Origin: Sodaliphilus sp050873765
GTDB taxonomy: Bacteria; Bacteroidota; Bacteroidia; Bacteroidales; Muribaculaceae
Length of the DNA: 16,755 nucleotides
Direction of reading: 5' to 3'
Assembly: GCA_050873765.1 (NCBI GenBank)
Contig: JBNMJK010000053.1
Span: 1-16,755, forward strand
Under the pieces are notes generated by a model, which saw nothing but the letters and a program-made list of their open reading frames with translations, was not told where the DNA came from and did no database searches. Numbering within the stretch: position 1 is the stretch's first letter; each line of letters opens with the position of its first letter. Below are positions 6,773 to 13,374 of this stretch, in pieces. The translations under genes were made by a program, and so were the position numbers.

Positions 6773-8719
6773 CTATTTGGTGAGGAGCCGGTTTGTGCCA
6801 TTCACGCGCACGCCTGTGATGCGGGTGCGGCGTTTGTCAGCCGACGTGGAGAACAGCCGGCTTACGCTTGCATCTACGGTGGTGTTGGCGATAGCCTGGG
6901 TGTAGTCGCCAGCGCTACGCACACCCACAAGTGCGCTGTTTTTCCCCAGTTTGCCACTGAACACGCAGCCATTGATGCTGAGCTGCATAGGGGCGTTGAT
7001 GTAGTAGCCGTGGGTGTCGCAGCCACTGATTGAAATCTGTGAGCTGCTGATAGACACCGACTCCATTTGCTCAAACATACTCCAATCGACCCGTGCCGAT
7101 CCATGAATGTTGCAGCCTGTGATATTCACCGCGTAGGATTTTGCTCCCACTTTGCTGAAAAGGTAGGCAAAGGGGTGGGTTGTCTTACCCTTGCTCAGCG
7201 TTGATGTTCCGTTGATTTCGATGTCGGTGTTCACCAGGTCCACTTTGGGGCTTGTGGCTTTTGTGGCGAGTGCTGCGAAAATGCTCAGAATGCAGTAAGG
7301 GCTGCTGGAGTCGGTCTGCTTGGTGAGGCTGATTTTCAGCGCACAGTTCTCGAAGCGCACACGGTCGGCACAGGTGCGCACCACAAAAGTGCCGTAGGTG
7401 TCGGTAGAGAAGTTGAATGTGGTGTTCTTTACCGTGAATGTGTCGGCCACCCGGCCTTCTGCGGCATTGAGGGCATAGCTGTCCATGCCTATGAGGAGGT
7501 ATTTCCTGTTGATGGTGAATGTGCTGTTCTCTATGCTATTGCCGTAAGAGGATTGGGCGTAGGCTGGCTCGGCTTCTTGCTTAGGCCCATAGAAAAGGTC
7601 GGTGAACGAGGCGCCACGCACCGTCACATTGTGCGGCATTGTGGATATGTCGATAGGCTGGAGGGCGTAGTCGCCGCTCACGTTGTTGATGGTTACATTG
7701 TGGGCGTGCATGCCAATAGGCTGGAAGTAGATGTGCGAGAAAGTGCAGTTTTTGATGCTGGCATTGGCTATCTGGCCCATCTGACTGTAGTTGGTTCTCT
7801 TCATACCCATCACCACGCCATTGAGGCGCATTTCAAAATGGCAGTCGTGCACATTGATGCCCGTGCAGTTTTTTTGTGGGGAACTGGTGTCGAACACAAT
7901 ACCCTCTGCCGCCAGCCCAATATTCTTGGTGCCGTCGGAGCCATAGTAGTAGCAATTGTCGGCCCACTCCAGTTTGCCGTCGGCACGGGTCCGGGTGTAG
8001 GTGGTTCCGTTTACTGTGACCGCCTTTGTCGGATTACCGGCAGTGTGTATGGCAGGAAAGGCGTGGCATCCGTGATAGCCCACAAAGGAAGTGCCATACA
8101 CTTCCGTGTTTCGGCAGTCGATGAAGCGAATGCCGCTGGTGAGCGTGCCACCGTGCATCACCAAGTTGCTGCTTCCCTCAATTCTGATGTATGGAGGGGC
8201 ATAGATGGCGGCAGATGCTTGATGCGCGCTGAAGAAATTGCCATTCCATTCAAAATCCACGCCCGAACTCCCGTTGAGGAAGGAGGCGATGCCCTGCATG
8301 GCCTTGAAATTGTCGGTGCCGGTGCGGAAAGTGAGCGTCTGGCGTGGAAGCCCTTTATACGACCAGCCATTTTTGCTTGAAGTGCGCATATCGGGTTTGC
8401 AGCCAAAGTTTGTGGCCTTCAGCTTAGAGTTGATGATGTTGCCTGCCAGGCGGCAACCGTTGAAGTAGGTTTTCCCGTCGGGCACCACCACTTTCAGGTT
8501 GCGTGCCTTGATGGTGGCACCGGTGATGCGTCCGCTGCCAGCAAATATGATGGTGGATCCGTCGCCAATCTTGACATTGGCGGCTTTCAGCTCTTTCGTG
8601 ATGCGGTATGTGCCCGTGAGGGTCATCGACGAAGCGTTTCTCACCACAGTGGCAGAGGCGGCGTATATATGGGTGCAGCACATCAGCAGCGCCAGCAAAA
8701 AGAGAATATTCTTGGTCAT
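6773..8719 (-). CDS. Secreted right-handed beta-helix repeat protein
   Basis: The 648-residue product starts with a signal peptide, MTKNILFLLALLMCCTHIYA, ending in an AxA-type cleavage site (HIYA-ASA). I chose the ATG at 8719 because the longer frame to 8773 puts an unrelated 18-residue tail ahead of it and crosses the promoter. The remainder is rich in short Asn/Thr/Ser/Gly repeats with beta-helix rungs (for example IEGSSNLVMHGGTLT, IRFIDCRNTEVYGTSF, VNLTDIEING-type turns). The segment TDNFKAMQGIASFLNG resembles the D-x-A-x-Q-x-x-I cap of pectate-lyase-3-like helices. No catalytic motif I trust and no C-terminal secretion domain or lipobox is seen. It is probably periplasmic or surface-exposed and may bind or cleave a polysaccharide. 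The family fit is firm; the substrate is unknown. Confidence 0.8.
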   Translation of the reverse strand: MTKNILFLLALLMCCTHIYAASATVVRNASSMTLTGTYRITKELKAANVKIGDGSTIIFAGSGRITGATIKARNLKVVVPDGKTYFNGCRLAGNIINSKLKATNFGCKPDMRTSSKNGWSYKGLPRQTLTFRTGTDNFKAMQGIASFLNGSSGVDFEWNGNFFSAHQASAAIYAPPYIRIEGSSNLVMHGGTLTSGIRFIDCRNTEVYGTSFVGYHGCHAFPAIHTAGNPTKAVTVNGTTYTRTRADGKLEWADNCYYYGSDGTKNIGLAAEGIVFDTSSPQKNCTGINVHDCHFEMRLNGVVMGMKRTNYSQMGQIANASIKNCTFSHIYFQPIGMHAHNVTINNVSGDYALQPIDISTMPHNVTVRGASFTDLFYGPKQEAEPAYAQSSYGNSIENSTFTINRKYLLIGMDSYALNAAEGRVADTFTVKNTTFNFSTDTYGTFVVRTCADRVRFENCALKISLTKQTDSSSPYCILSIFAALATKATSPKVDLVNTDIEINGTSTLSKGKTTHPFAYLFSKVGAKSYAVNITGCNIHGSARVDWSMFEQMESVSISSSQISISGCDTHGYYINAPMQLSINGCVFSGKLGKNSALVGVRSAGDYTQAIANTTVDASVSRLFSTSADKRRTRITGVRVNGTNRLLTK

Positions 8720-8749
8720 ATAAATCAGTGTCTGTAAGTTTCTTGTAGG

Positions 8750-8757
8750 CAAAGATA
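8750..8757 (-). promoter_or_regulatory. -7 box of the beta-helix gene promoter
   Basis: The minus strand carries a perfect TATCTTTG, 30 nt before the ATG at 8719, predicting a leader of about 24 nt. The -33 region about 20 nt further upstream is only a T-rich stretch (TTTTTTC), so the match is partial. Confidence 0.5.
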
Positions 8758-8892
8758 CAAATAATAACCACATTCAGGAAAAAATCAATCAGCAATTTAG
8801 AGCGACGGCCGTGAAATTGTTACAATTCAAAATCAATGTATTTAGCAAACAATATACGCGTTTTCAAAATGAAAAAAAATAATAGAATTATA

Positions 8893-8921
8893 TTGGGTAT
8901 CAAAAATAATACCTATTTTTG
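8893..8921 (+). promoter_or_regulatory. Promoter with embedded operator-like dyad for the DUF4160/DUF2442 module
   Basis: A -33 TTG (8893-8895) and a -7 TATTTTTG (8914-8921) are separated by exactly 18 nt. Those 18 nt are themselves an inverted repeat, GGTAT-N8-ATACC (8896-8913). A repressor bound there would block polymerase. The HTH protein encoded downstream is the obvious candidate. Predicted transcript start is near 8928. Confidence 0.6.
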
Positions 8922-8935
8922 TAAAAAAAAACGAA

Positions 8936-9196
8936 ATTCCTGAAATATTTAGATTCTTTGGATTTTCTTTTTTCTTTTACAGTAGGGAGCATGAGCCACC
9001 TCATGTGCATGTGGAAGGAGCTTCAGGCATTGCAATATTTGATTGGAATGGAGAACGGTTCGTTTTAAGGGAAGGGCATGGCATAAAAAGTAATGACATG
9101 AAACGTATAGCCCTTGTGATTGATGAAAATTCAGATATTATATTGGAAAGGTGGCAATCTTATTTTGGAAAGGAGGTGCAAGATGAAAATTGTTAA
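8936..9196 (+). CDS. DUF4160-family protein with ATT in place of the start codon
   Basis: This 86-residue protein matches the DUF4160 pattern. The N-terminal PEIFRFFGFSFFFYSREHEPPHVHVEG contains the family's EPPHVHV core, followed by AIFDWNGERF and a helical C-terminus. Family members normally start MPEI... Here the codon in that position (8936-8938) is ATT. The frame is open back to 8873 without any ATG, GTG or TTG. The first conventional start in frame is GTG 9005, which would delete the conserved core. The predicted transcript begins about 8 nt before the ATT. Either ATT is used as a rare start or the gene has lost its ATG. Function is unknown; the family commonly sits next to DUF2442 proteins, as here. 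It overlaps the next gene by 14 nt. Confidence 0.7.
   Translation: MPEIFRFFGFSFFFYSREHEPPHVHVEGASGIAIFDWNGERFVLREGHGIKSNDMKRIALVIDENSDIILERWQSYFGKEVQDENC
9171..9176 (+). promoter_or_regulatory. Strong Shine-Dalgarno deciding the start of the DUF2442-HTH gene
   Basis: AGGAGG lies 6 nt before the ATG at 9183. Such sites are rare in Bacteroidota, which mostly initiate without one. It supports ATG 9183 over the longer frame from 9120. The bases also encode GKEV of the upstream protein, so the match could be partly fortuitous. Confidence 0.55.
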
Positions 9197-9587
9197 AATC
9201 TGGTTCAAAGGTGATTATATTTATGGCGAGGATGAATGTGGCAAAATTTATCGTCAGTCATTGTTGTGGTATAAGAATCTTCGCAAAGCCACCGATGAAG
9301 AGAGGCTGAAATATACTTTTGGATATGATGGCATTCATTGGAGAGGCCTTGATGAGGACGTGAGTTTTGAGAGTTTTGCCTACGATGATGCAGAACCCAC
9401 AAAGTTACAGCGCTTTTTTCTGTCGCACCCCGAAATTAATGTCGCAGAATTGGCGAGGATTATGGGCATCAACCCCTCTCTGCTGCGTAATTACATCAAT
9501 GGCTTTAAAAAACCGTCGAAAGAACGCGAACAAATGATTTTTAGCCATTTGCGTCGTATTGGGAAAGAGTATATGGCTTTGACTTGA
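9183..9587 (+). CDS. DUF2442 domain protein with C-terminal helix-turn-helix
   Basis: The product has 134 residues. The first 66 or so (MKIVKIWFKGDYIYGEDECGK..., then LRKATDEERLKYTFGYDGIHWRGLDEDVSFESF) fit the DUF2442 fold with its typical WRGLDEDVS ending. Residues about 85-118 (INVAELARIMGINPSLLRNYINGFKKPS) form a Cro/XRE-like helix-turn-helix with the AxxxGI...LxxYxxGxxxP pattern. The start at 9183 has a strong Shine-Dalgarno; the longer ORF adds residues encoded inside the DUF4160 gene. DUF4160 then DUF2442-HTH with overlapping frames looks like a toxin-antitoxin-style pair in which the HTH protein represses the shared promoter. That function is inference; neither protein has an assigned activity that I know of. 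A terminator follows at 9658. Confidence 0.8.
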   Translation: MKIVKIWFKGDYIYGEDECGKIYRQSLLWYKNLRKATDEERLKYTFGYDGIHWRGLDEDVSFESFAYDDAEPTKLQRFFLSHPEINVAELARIMGINPSLLRNYINGFKKPSKEREQMIFSHLRRIGKEYMALT

Positions 9588-9657
9588 CGTCATCAGTTTT
9601 TATGTGCGATATTGTTTCTTTTTTTAACGATGGTTATGACATTGCATACAAGATAAA

Positions 9658-9691
9658 GGGGCGGATATGGTATGTCGTATCCGCCCTTTTT
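9658..9691 (+). terminator. Terminator hairpin, member of the dispersed hairpin family
   Basis: GGGCGGATA (9659-9667) pairs with TATCCGCCC (9678-9686), then TTTTT. It lies between the convergent DUF2442-HTH and envelope-protein genes. The core GGATATGGTATGTCGTATCC aligns with the palindrome at 4534-4553, differing only by transitions. On the minus strand the T-run is shorter. Confidence 0.85.
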
Positions 9692-9765
9692 ATTCTGGTT
9701 ATTCTGGTGTATAATTTTTTGAGGATTGTCAGTTGAGGCTTAATGCAAAAGTTGAAAGAGACTTC

Positions 9766-11136
9766 TTACTTGCAGTAATGGCAAGGATAGTGGTAATGCT
9801 TTGTGGTTTTTCCACAATACCTGCATTTATTGCCAGCGCTATTTAGATAACTCTTCATGTCGGCACTATACTCGTACGGTGTGAGGTCGTAGCCAGAGCC
9901 ATGGCAGTATTGGCAATTGGCTTTTTCCGATGCACTCTTTTTTGATGAAGAACTGCCACTGCTGATGTCGCCCCACATATTGTTCGACAATTCAGACGCC
10001 ATATTGTAGGTTGCGGCTTCTATGTTGAGATAGTAATTCACGATATTATTTATCTGCTCATCTGTGGCAGGGCCCTCTGTTTGTAACCTTGACAGAAACG
10101 CCTGGCAAGATTTGTCGCCCATGTCAGCCCCAAGTTTATAATATTTTTCAGCATCAGAAGGATTGTTTTGAAGTTCGTTTGTAAGCCCTTTGTAGAAAAG
10201 CGCAATGCCTTCTTTGCCACCAATATTTTGAAGATAGTCGGCCCATTGTTCAGCAGATGCGAATTCGCGGTGTGCTATATATTTACAGATGCGTGCAGTG
10301 CAGTTTGTGGGGTTATTCTGGTCGATTAAGTCTTGTTTTTGCTCTTGTTGCTGGAGTAACTGCTGACCATATTCATACCCTTGCTGATAGACTGATTGTG
10401 CTGTATTTTGTTGCGATCCATAATTGTAACTTCCTTGAGAATTGCTTGCAAAGGCACTTGCCACTTGTGATGCACCTTGGAGCGCAGAACCTGCCATACT
10501 CAGTCCGTCAATGATTTTGTCCCAGTTTGGCTTGCGTCCTCTGATGTTGATGCCAATGGTGACCATGATCGAATTTTTGTAGTAGTCGTTCAGCCCGTTT
10601 TTGAAAATGGGGTTCTGCCACGATAGGCCGAAGCTCATACACCTGTGCCTGAAGGCAACGGAAGCGTTGAGCCCTGCCGAAAATGCCGAGGTGTTGAAAT
10701 TGCCAGGCTTGCTCAGAGCCACAGACAGATAAGGACCGAAACCGAAGTCGAAGGCATTCTTCTCGTTGAGCCGCAGCTTGTAGCCAGCCTTGATGGGCAG
10801 TTCTATGAAATCGGCAAAATCGCTGTCGAAGTTTATGGAATTGAAATTGTCGTGATTGAATTTAAAGCCATCGGCCTGCGTCAGCACGAGCTTGTGCCGC
10901 CAGCCTAATCCCGTTTCGATAAAAAACCTTTGTTTCACAGGAATTTGGACCAGAATGGCACCGGTGAGTTCTCCACTGCCGCTTTTTTCGCCAAGGTCGC
11001 CATACATGCCATACTTTTTGCTGTACATTCCACCGATTTGAAACTGCCAGTTCACTTGTGCCACTGCGTCGAACGTGATGAGCGCAAATGTGCCAATAAT
11101 CAATAGCTGGATTAGTTTTTTGTAAGTTTTCCTCAT
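9766..11136 (-). CDS. Outer-membrane beta-barrel protein with Q-rich linker, repeat region and cysteine-pair tail
   Basis: The 456-residue protein begins with a signal peptide (MRKTYKKLIQLLIIGTF... ending AVA-Q). I took ATG 11136 because the 12 residues of the longer frame precede the basic signal start. Residues about 28-205 read as an 8-strand-type barrel (FFIETGLGWRHKLVL, IELPIKAGYKLRL, FDFGFGPYLSVAL, VTIGINI), as in PF13568. Next is a Ser/Gln/Tyr-rich linker (SVYQQGYEYGQQLLQQQEQKQ). A helical stretch with a Sel1/TPR-like DAEKYYKLGADMGDKSCQAFL follows. The end has three Cys pairs, CQYCHGSG, CRYC and CHYC, resembling a DnaJ-type zinc finger. This order is odd, since zinc-finger-like modules are normally cytoplasmic. 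Transcription probably starts near 11531. Confidence 0.75.
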   Translation of the reverse strand: MRKTYKKLIQLLIIGTFALITFDAVAQVNWQFQIGGMYSKKYGMYGDLGEKSGSGELTGAILVQIPVKQRFFIETGLGWRHKLVLTQADGFKFNHDNFNSINFDSDFADFIELPIKAGYKLRLNEKNAFDFGFGPYLSVALSKPGNFNTSAFSAGLNASVAFRHRCMSFGLSWQNPIFKNGLNDYYKNSIMVTIGINIRGRKPNWDKIIDGLSMAGSALQGASQVASAFASNSQGSYNYGSQQNTAQSVYQQGYEYGQQLLQQQEQKQDLIDQNNPTNCTARICKYIAHREFASAEQWADYLQNIGGKEGIALFYKGLTNELQNNPSDAEKYYKLGADMGDKSCQAFLSRLQTEGPATDEQINNIVNYYLNIEAATYNMASELSNNMWGDISSGSSSSKKSASEKANCQYCHGSGYDLTPYEYSADMKSYLNSAGNKCRYCGKTTKHYHYPCHYCK

Positions 11137-11470
11137 TTTATGAAAAGTGTGCCAATCAAGCTCCTCCATCAACGGCCTCTACGTTAAAAAATGGTTTTTT
11201 GGAATACAAAAAGCGTGAGGAGCTGTACTTGTTGCCCATTTCACAATTGGAGGCTCTGGAATTGCCCTTAGGAGAAGAAATGAGCAAACCCGCAGAAGCC
11301 TCACGCAAATATATGTAACCAGCATTTAACCAGTATGGCCAAACGCTGGCATGATACTACATATCCAACAAGGCATCCACCGTCTGCCACATTCTCAGAC
11401 TCCTAATGAAATTTTCCAGATTTCCAATTGCCGAGAATGAGCGTCGAGTAAACGCTTTCAATTTAATTAA

Positions 11471-11521
11471 TTAGTATGTGCAGCAGCCCTCCCGCTTTGC
11501 CCTATTATGGGCTTCTGCCAT
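11471..11521 (-). other. Leader: 16-codon ORF overlaid on a stable hairpin
   Basis: Read on the minus strand, an ATG at 11521 opens a 16-residue ORF (MAEAHNRAKREGCCTY) about 10 nt after the predicted transcript start. The same bases fold as a 10-bp stem with one mismatch, GCAGAAGCCC (11518-11509) with GGGCTGCTGC (11489-11480), around a 19-nt loop. No T-run follows, so it is not a simple terminator. It resembles a leader peptide or structured 5' RNA for the envelope gene about 335 nt downstream. Confidence 0.4.
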
Positions 11522-11537
11522 GTGGTCTGCATCGTCG

Positions 11538-11568
11538 CAAAGATAGAAATTATATTTTGTGTGGGCAA
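11538..11568 (-). promoter_or_regulatory. Bacteroidota-type promoter reading toward the envelope-protein gene
   Basis: On the minus strand TTG (11568-11566) and a perfect TATCTTTG (11545-11538) are spaced by 20 nt. The predicted start near 11531 gives an unusually long leader of about 395 nt before the ATG at 11136. Confidence 0.65.
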
Positions 11569-11606
11569 GGATAGAGGAGGAGATTTGCTGTTTTTTAGGC
11601 TCAAAT

Positions 11607-11637
11607 TTTGAGGATAGGAGGTGATGTAGTAATTTTG
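11607..11637 (+). promoter_or_regulatory. Bacteroidota-type promoter of the thioredoxin lipoprotein operon
   Basis: TTTG (11607-11610) and TAATTTTG (11630-11637) are 19 nt apart. Transcription would begin near 11644, 17 nt before the ATG at 11661. Confidence 0.65.
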
Positions 11638-11660
11638 AGGTGAAAAAAATAGCTTAAAGA

Positions 11661-12704
11661 ATGAAGAAAATTGGAATTCTCACGCTGCTGGCCACTGTGC
11701 TTTTGGCAGTGGGTTGCCACCGAGGGAAAAATGGAGCAGAAGGTGCACCGAGCGCGGAAAGCGGCTCCTATACGGTGTCGTGGAATCTGCAAGGAGTGAT
11801 GGTGTCGGAAAATGTGATCGACTCGGTCACTTATTCTGTCAATGGCAAGCATGTGCAGACTTTGACCGGTGTGAAGAATGGCATCTATGAATTTAAAGGC
11901 GAGGCTGAGATGGGCGATGTGGCATGCCTTACGGCCTATATCAATCATTCTGAAATTGTGACCAGCGTGCTGGTGGCCCTTGAAAAAGGTGATATCGGCA
12001 TCGACAACGATAGCCAGAGCGCAATGGGCACGCCCACTAACGATGAGGTGACCGACTTTGTGTCGAAGCAGGTGAACGGGCAGGGAAGCTCTGCTGAGTG
12101 TGCCGCCTACATCACTCAGCACGCTGCCGACTTGCGCTCCCTTTTGGTGGTGGGCAACGAGGCGTTTCGCAGCATGGTGCCTCCTGCCGAGATGCGCCAC
12201 CTCTTTGGCTCGCTCAAGCCGGAACTGCGGAATTCCGCCTATGGCAAAAACATTAAGGCGGCTATCGACAAGTCGTGCGCCACGCTTGAGGGGGCTAAGT
12301 TTGTTGATTTCGCCGCCACCCACAATGGCAAAACCCAGCACTTGAGCGATTATGTGGGCAAAGGCAAGCTGGTGGTGGCCGACTTCTGGGCAAGCTGGTG
12401 CGGCCCATGCCGGAAAGAAATTCCTAATCTGATTAACATATACAATAAATACGGCCAACGCGTGACGGTGCTTGGCGTGGCCACTTGGGACGAGCCTGAA
12501 GAAACGGAGAAAGCCATTGCCGAGCTTAAAATTCCATATCCTCAGATGATTAACGCGCAGAACGCCGGCAGCGACGCTTACTCTATCACCGGTATTCCCG
12601 AAATTATTGTTTTTGCCCCCGATGGCACTATCCTGCACCGTGGCTTGCGAGGCAAGGCACTGGAGAAAGCGGTGGCGGATTTTTTGAAAAACAGCACAAA
12701 ATAG
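11661..12704 (+). CDS. TlpA/ResA-type thioredoxin-like lipoprotein
   Basis: The 347-residue protein is an envelope thiol-disulfide oxidoreductase. It has a lipoprotein signal (MKKIGILTLLATVLLAVGC, acylated Cys19). An N-terminal region of about 190 residues resembles the DUF4369 domain found ahead of TlpA domains in Bacteroidota (WNLQGVMVSENVIDSVTYSV..., GIYEFKGEAEMGDVACLTAYI). A thioredoxin fold spans about 211-347. Its active site is WCGPC at 246-250 in VVADFWASWCGPCRKEIPNL. The cis-proline is Pro313 in ITGIPEIIVFAPDG. All redox residues are intact, so it likely reduces disulfides of periplasmic proteins or cytochrome c precursors. Partners are not shown by the context. The next gene begins 6 nt after its stop. 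Confidence 0.9.
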   Translation: MKKIGILTLLATVLLAVGCHRGKNGAEGAPSAESGSYTVSWNLQGVMVSENVIDSVTYSVNGKHVQTLTGVKNGIYEFKGEAEMGDVACLTAYINHSEIVTSVLVALEKGDIGIDNDSQSAMGTPTNDEVTDFVSKQVNGQGSSAECAAYITQHAADLRSLLVVGNEAFRSMVPPAEMRHLFGSLKPELRNSAYGKNIKAAIDKSCATLEGAKFVDFAATHNGKTQHLSDYVGKGKLVVADFWASWCGPCRKEIPNLINIYNKYGQRVTVLGVATWDEPEETEKAIAELKIPYPQMINAQNAGSDAYSITGIPEIIVFAPDGTILHRGLRGKALEKAVADFLKNSTK

Positions 12705-12710
12705 ACAGTA

Positions 12711-13262
12711 ATGACGTATTTCAGAAGAAATTCTCATCAGGCCTCTCGTGGAGTGGCTCATTTGGGTGGCAACTTTGCCGCCATCGATTTTGAAACGGCC
12801 AATCATCTGCCATCGAGCGTGTGTAGTGTGGGGGTGGTAGTGGTGCGTGATGGAGTGGTGGCGGATAAATTCTACAGCCTGATTCACCCCACGCCCAACT
12901 ATTATCTGGCCACCAATGTGGCGGTGCACGGCATTCATAAAGCCGACACCGACAGCGCACCGCTATTTCCCGAAGTGTGGGCGCAGGTGGAGCCGCTTAT
13001 CGAAGGGCTGCCACTGGTGGCTCATTTCAGCCAGTTCGACGAGGGCTGCCTGAAGGCCGCATTCCGCACCTACGACATGGACTACCCCGACTATGAGTTT
13101 CACTGCACATGCCGAGCCTCGCGCGCTATCCTTGGCTCCATGCTTCCCAACCATAAATTGCCCACTGTGGCGGCCTACTGTGGCTTCGACCTCACACGCC
13201 ACCACAATGCCATAGCCGATGCGGAGGCCTGCGCCGCCATAGCCATCAAGCTCATGCAGTGA
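12711..13262 (+). CDS. DnaQ-family (DEDDh) 3'-5' exonuclease
   Basis: The 183-residue protein has the three exonuclease motifs: ExoI AIDFETAN with Asp26 and Glu28, ExoII HFSQFDEGCL with Asp110, and ExoIII HHNAIADAEACA with His165 and Asp170. All four metal-binding acids and the general-base histidine are present, so it should hydrolyse single strands or trim 3' ends. It is the short stand-alone exonuclease type, related to the epsilon subunit of DNA polymerase III or to bacterial RNase T-like enzymes. Which of these it resembles cannot be told from motifs. It is 6 nt behind the thioredoxin lipoprotein gene, so they are probably co-transcribed, although the functions look unrelated. ATG 12711 leaves about 20 residues before ExoI; a shorter start is possible. 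Confidence 0.9.
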   Translation: MTYFRRNSHQASRGVAHLGGNFAAIDFETANHLPSSVCSVGVVVVRDGVVADKFYSLIHPTPNYYLATNVAVHGIHKADTDSAPLFPEVWAQVEPLIEGLPLVAHFSQFDEGCLKAAFRTYDMDYPDYEFHCTCRASRAILGSMLPNHKLPTVAAYCGFDLTRHHNAIADAEACAAIAIKLMQ

Positions 13263-13309
13263 CAGGGTAGGGATTCGCTACTGACGGGAAGAAGATGAAG
13301 AGATTATAA

Positions 13310-13370
13310 CTATAGATATATAAATATTTATAGCCGTATTTGCTTTTAATTATAGAAATATCTATATTTG
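13310..13370 (+). promoter_or_regulatory. hipBA promoter with two operator-like dyads
   Basis: TTTG (13339-13342) and TATATTTG (13363-13370) are both perfect and 20 nt apart. The -7 box ends 4 nt before the hipB ATG, so the message should start at or next to the A of ATG. Two AT-rich dyads frame it: 13310-13333 (10 of 12 half-site matches) upstream of -33, and TATAGAAATATCTATA (13351-13366, 7 of 8) overlapping the -7 box. HipB is the expected ligand. Confidence 0.65.
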
Positions 13371-13374
13371 CAGT

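Larger units (their letters stand above)
11137..11606. other. Long intergenic region, mostly the leader of the minus-strand envelope gene
   Basis: The 524-bp gap between the divergent genes holds the minus promoter (11538-11568), a leader hairpin with a tiny ORF (11471-11521) and the plus promoter (11607-11637). A possible second minus -7 box, TATATTTG, lies at 11306-11313 without a well-spaced -33. On the plus strand an open frame ends at 11318 (EYKKREELYLLPISQLEAL... from TTG 11199). It has no start signal and may be a gene-end remnant. TTGGCACACTTTT just before the envelope ATG repeats the -24 half of the 6736-6752 site. Confidence 0.5.

Noticed and set aside
7553..8380. A 275-codon open frame on the plus strand
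   Set aside because: It is antisense to the beta-helix gene, has no promoter or recognisable domain, and its Val/Gly/His-rich composition is typical of a shadow frame.
9005..9196. GTG 9005 as the start of the DUF4160 gene
   Set aside because: It would remove the conserved FRFFG...EPPHV segment, and the open frame plus promoter place the natural start at 8936.
11601..12938. A 445-codon open frame on the minus strand
   Set aside because: It is antisense to the thioredoxin lipoprotein and exonuclease genes, both of which have intact motifs and their own promoter; composition is His/Ala/Arg-rich as in third-position shadows.
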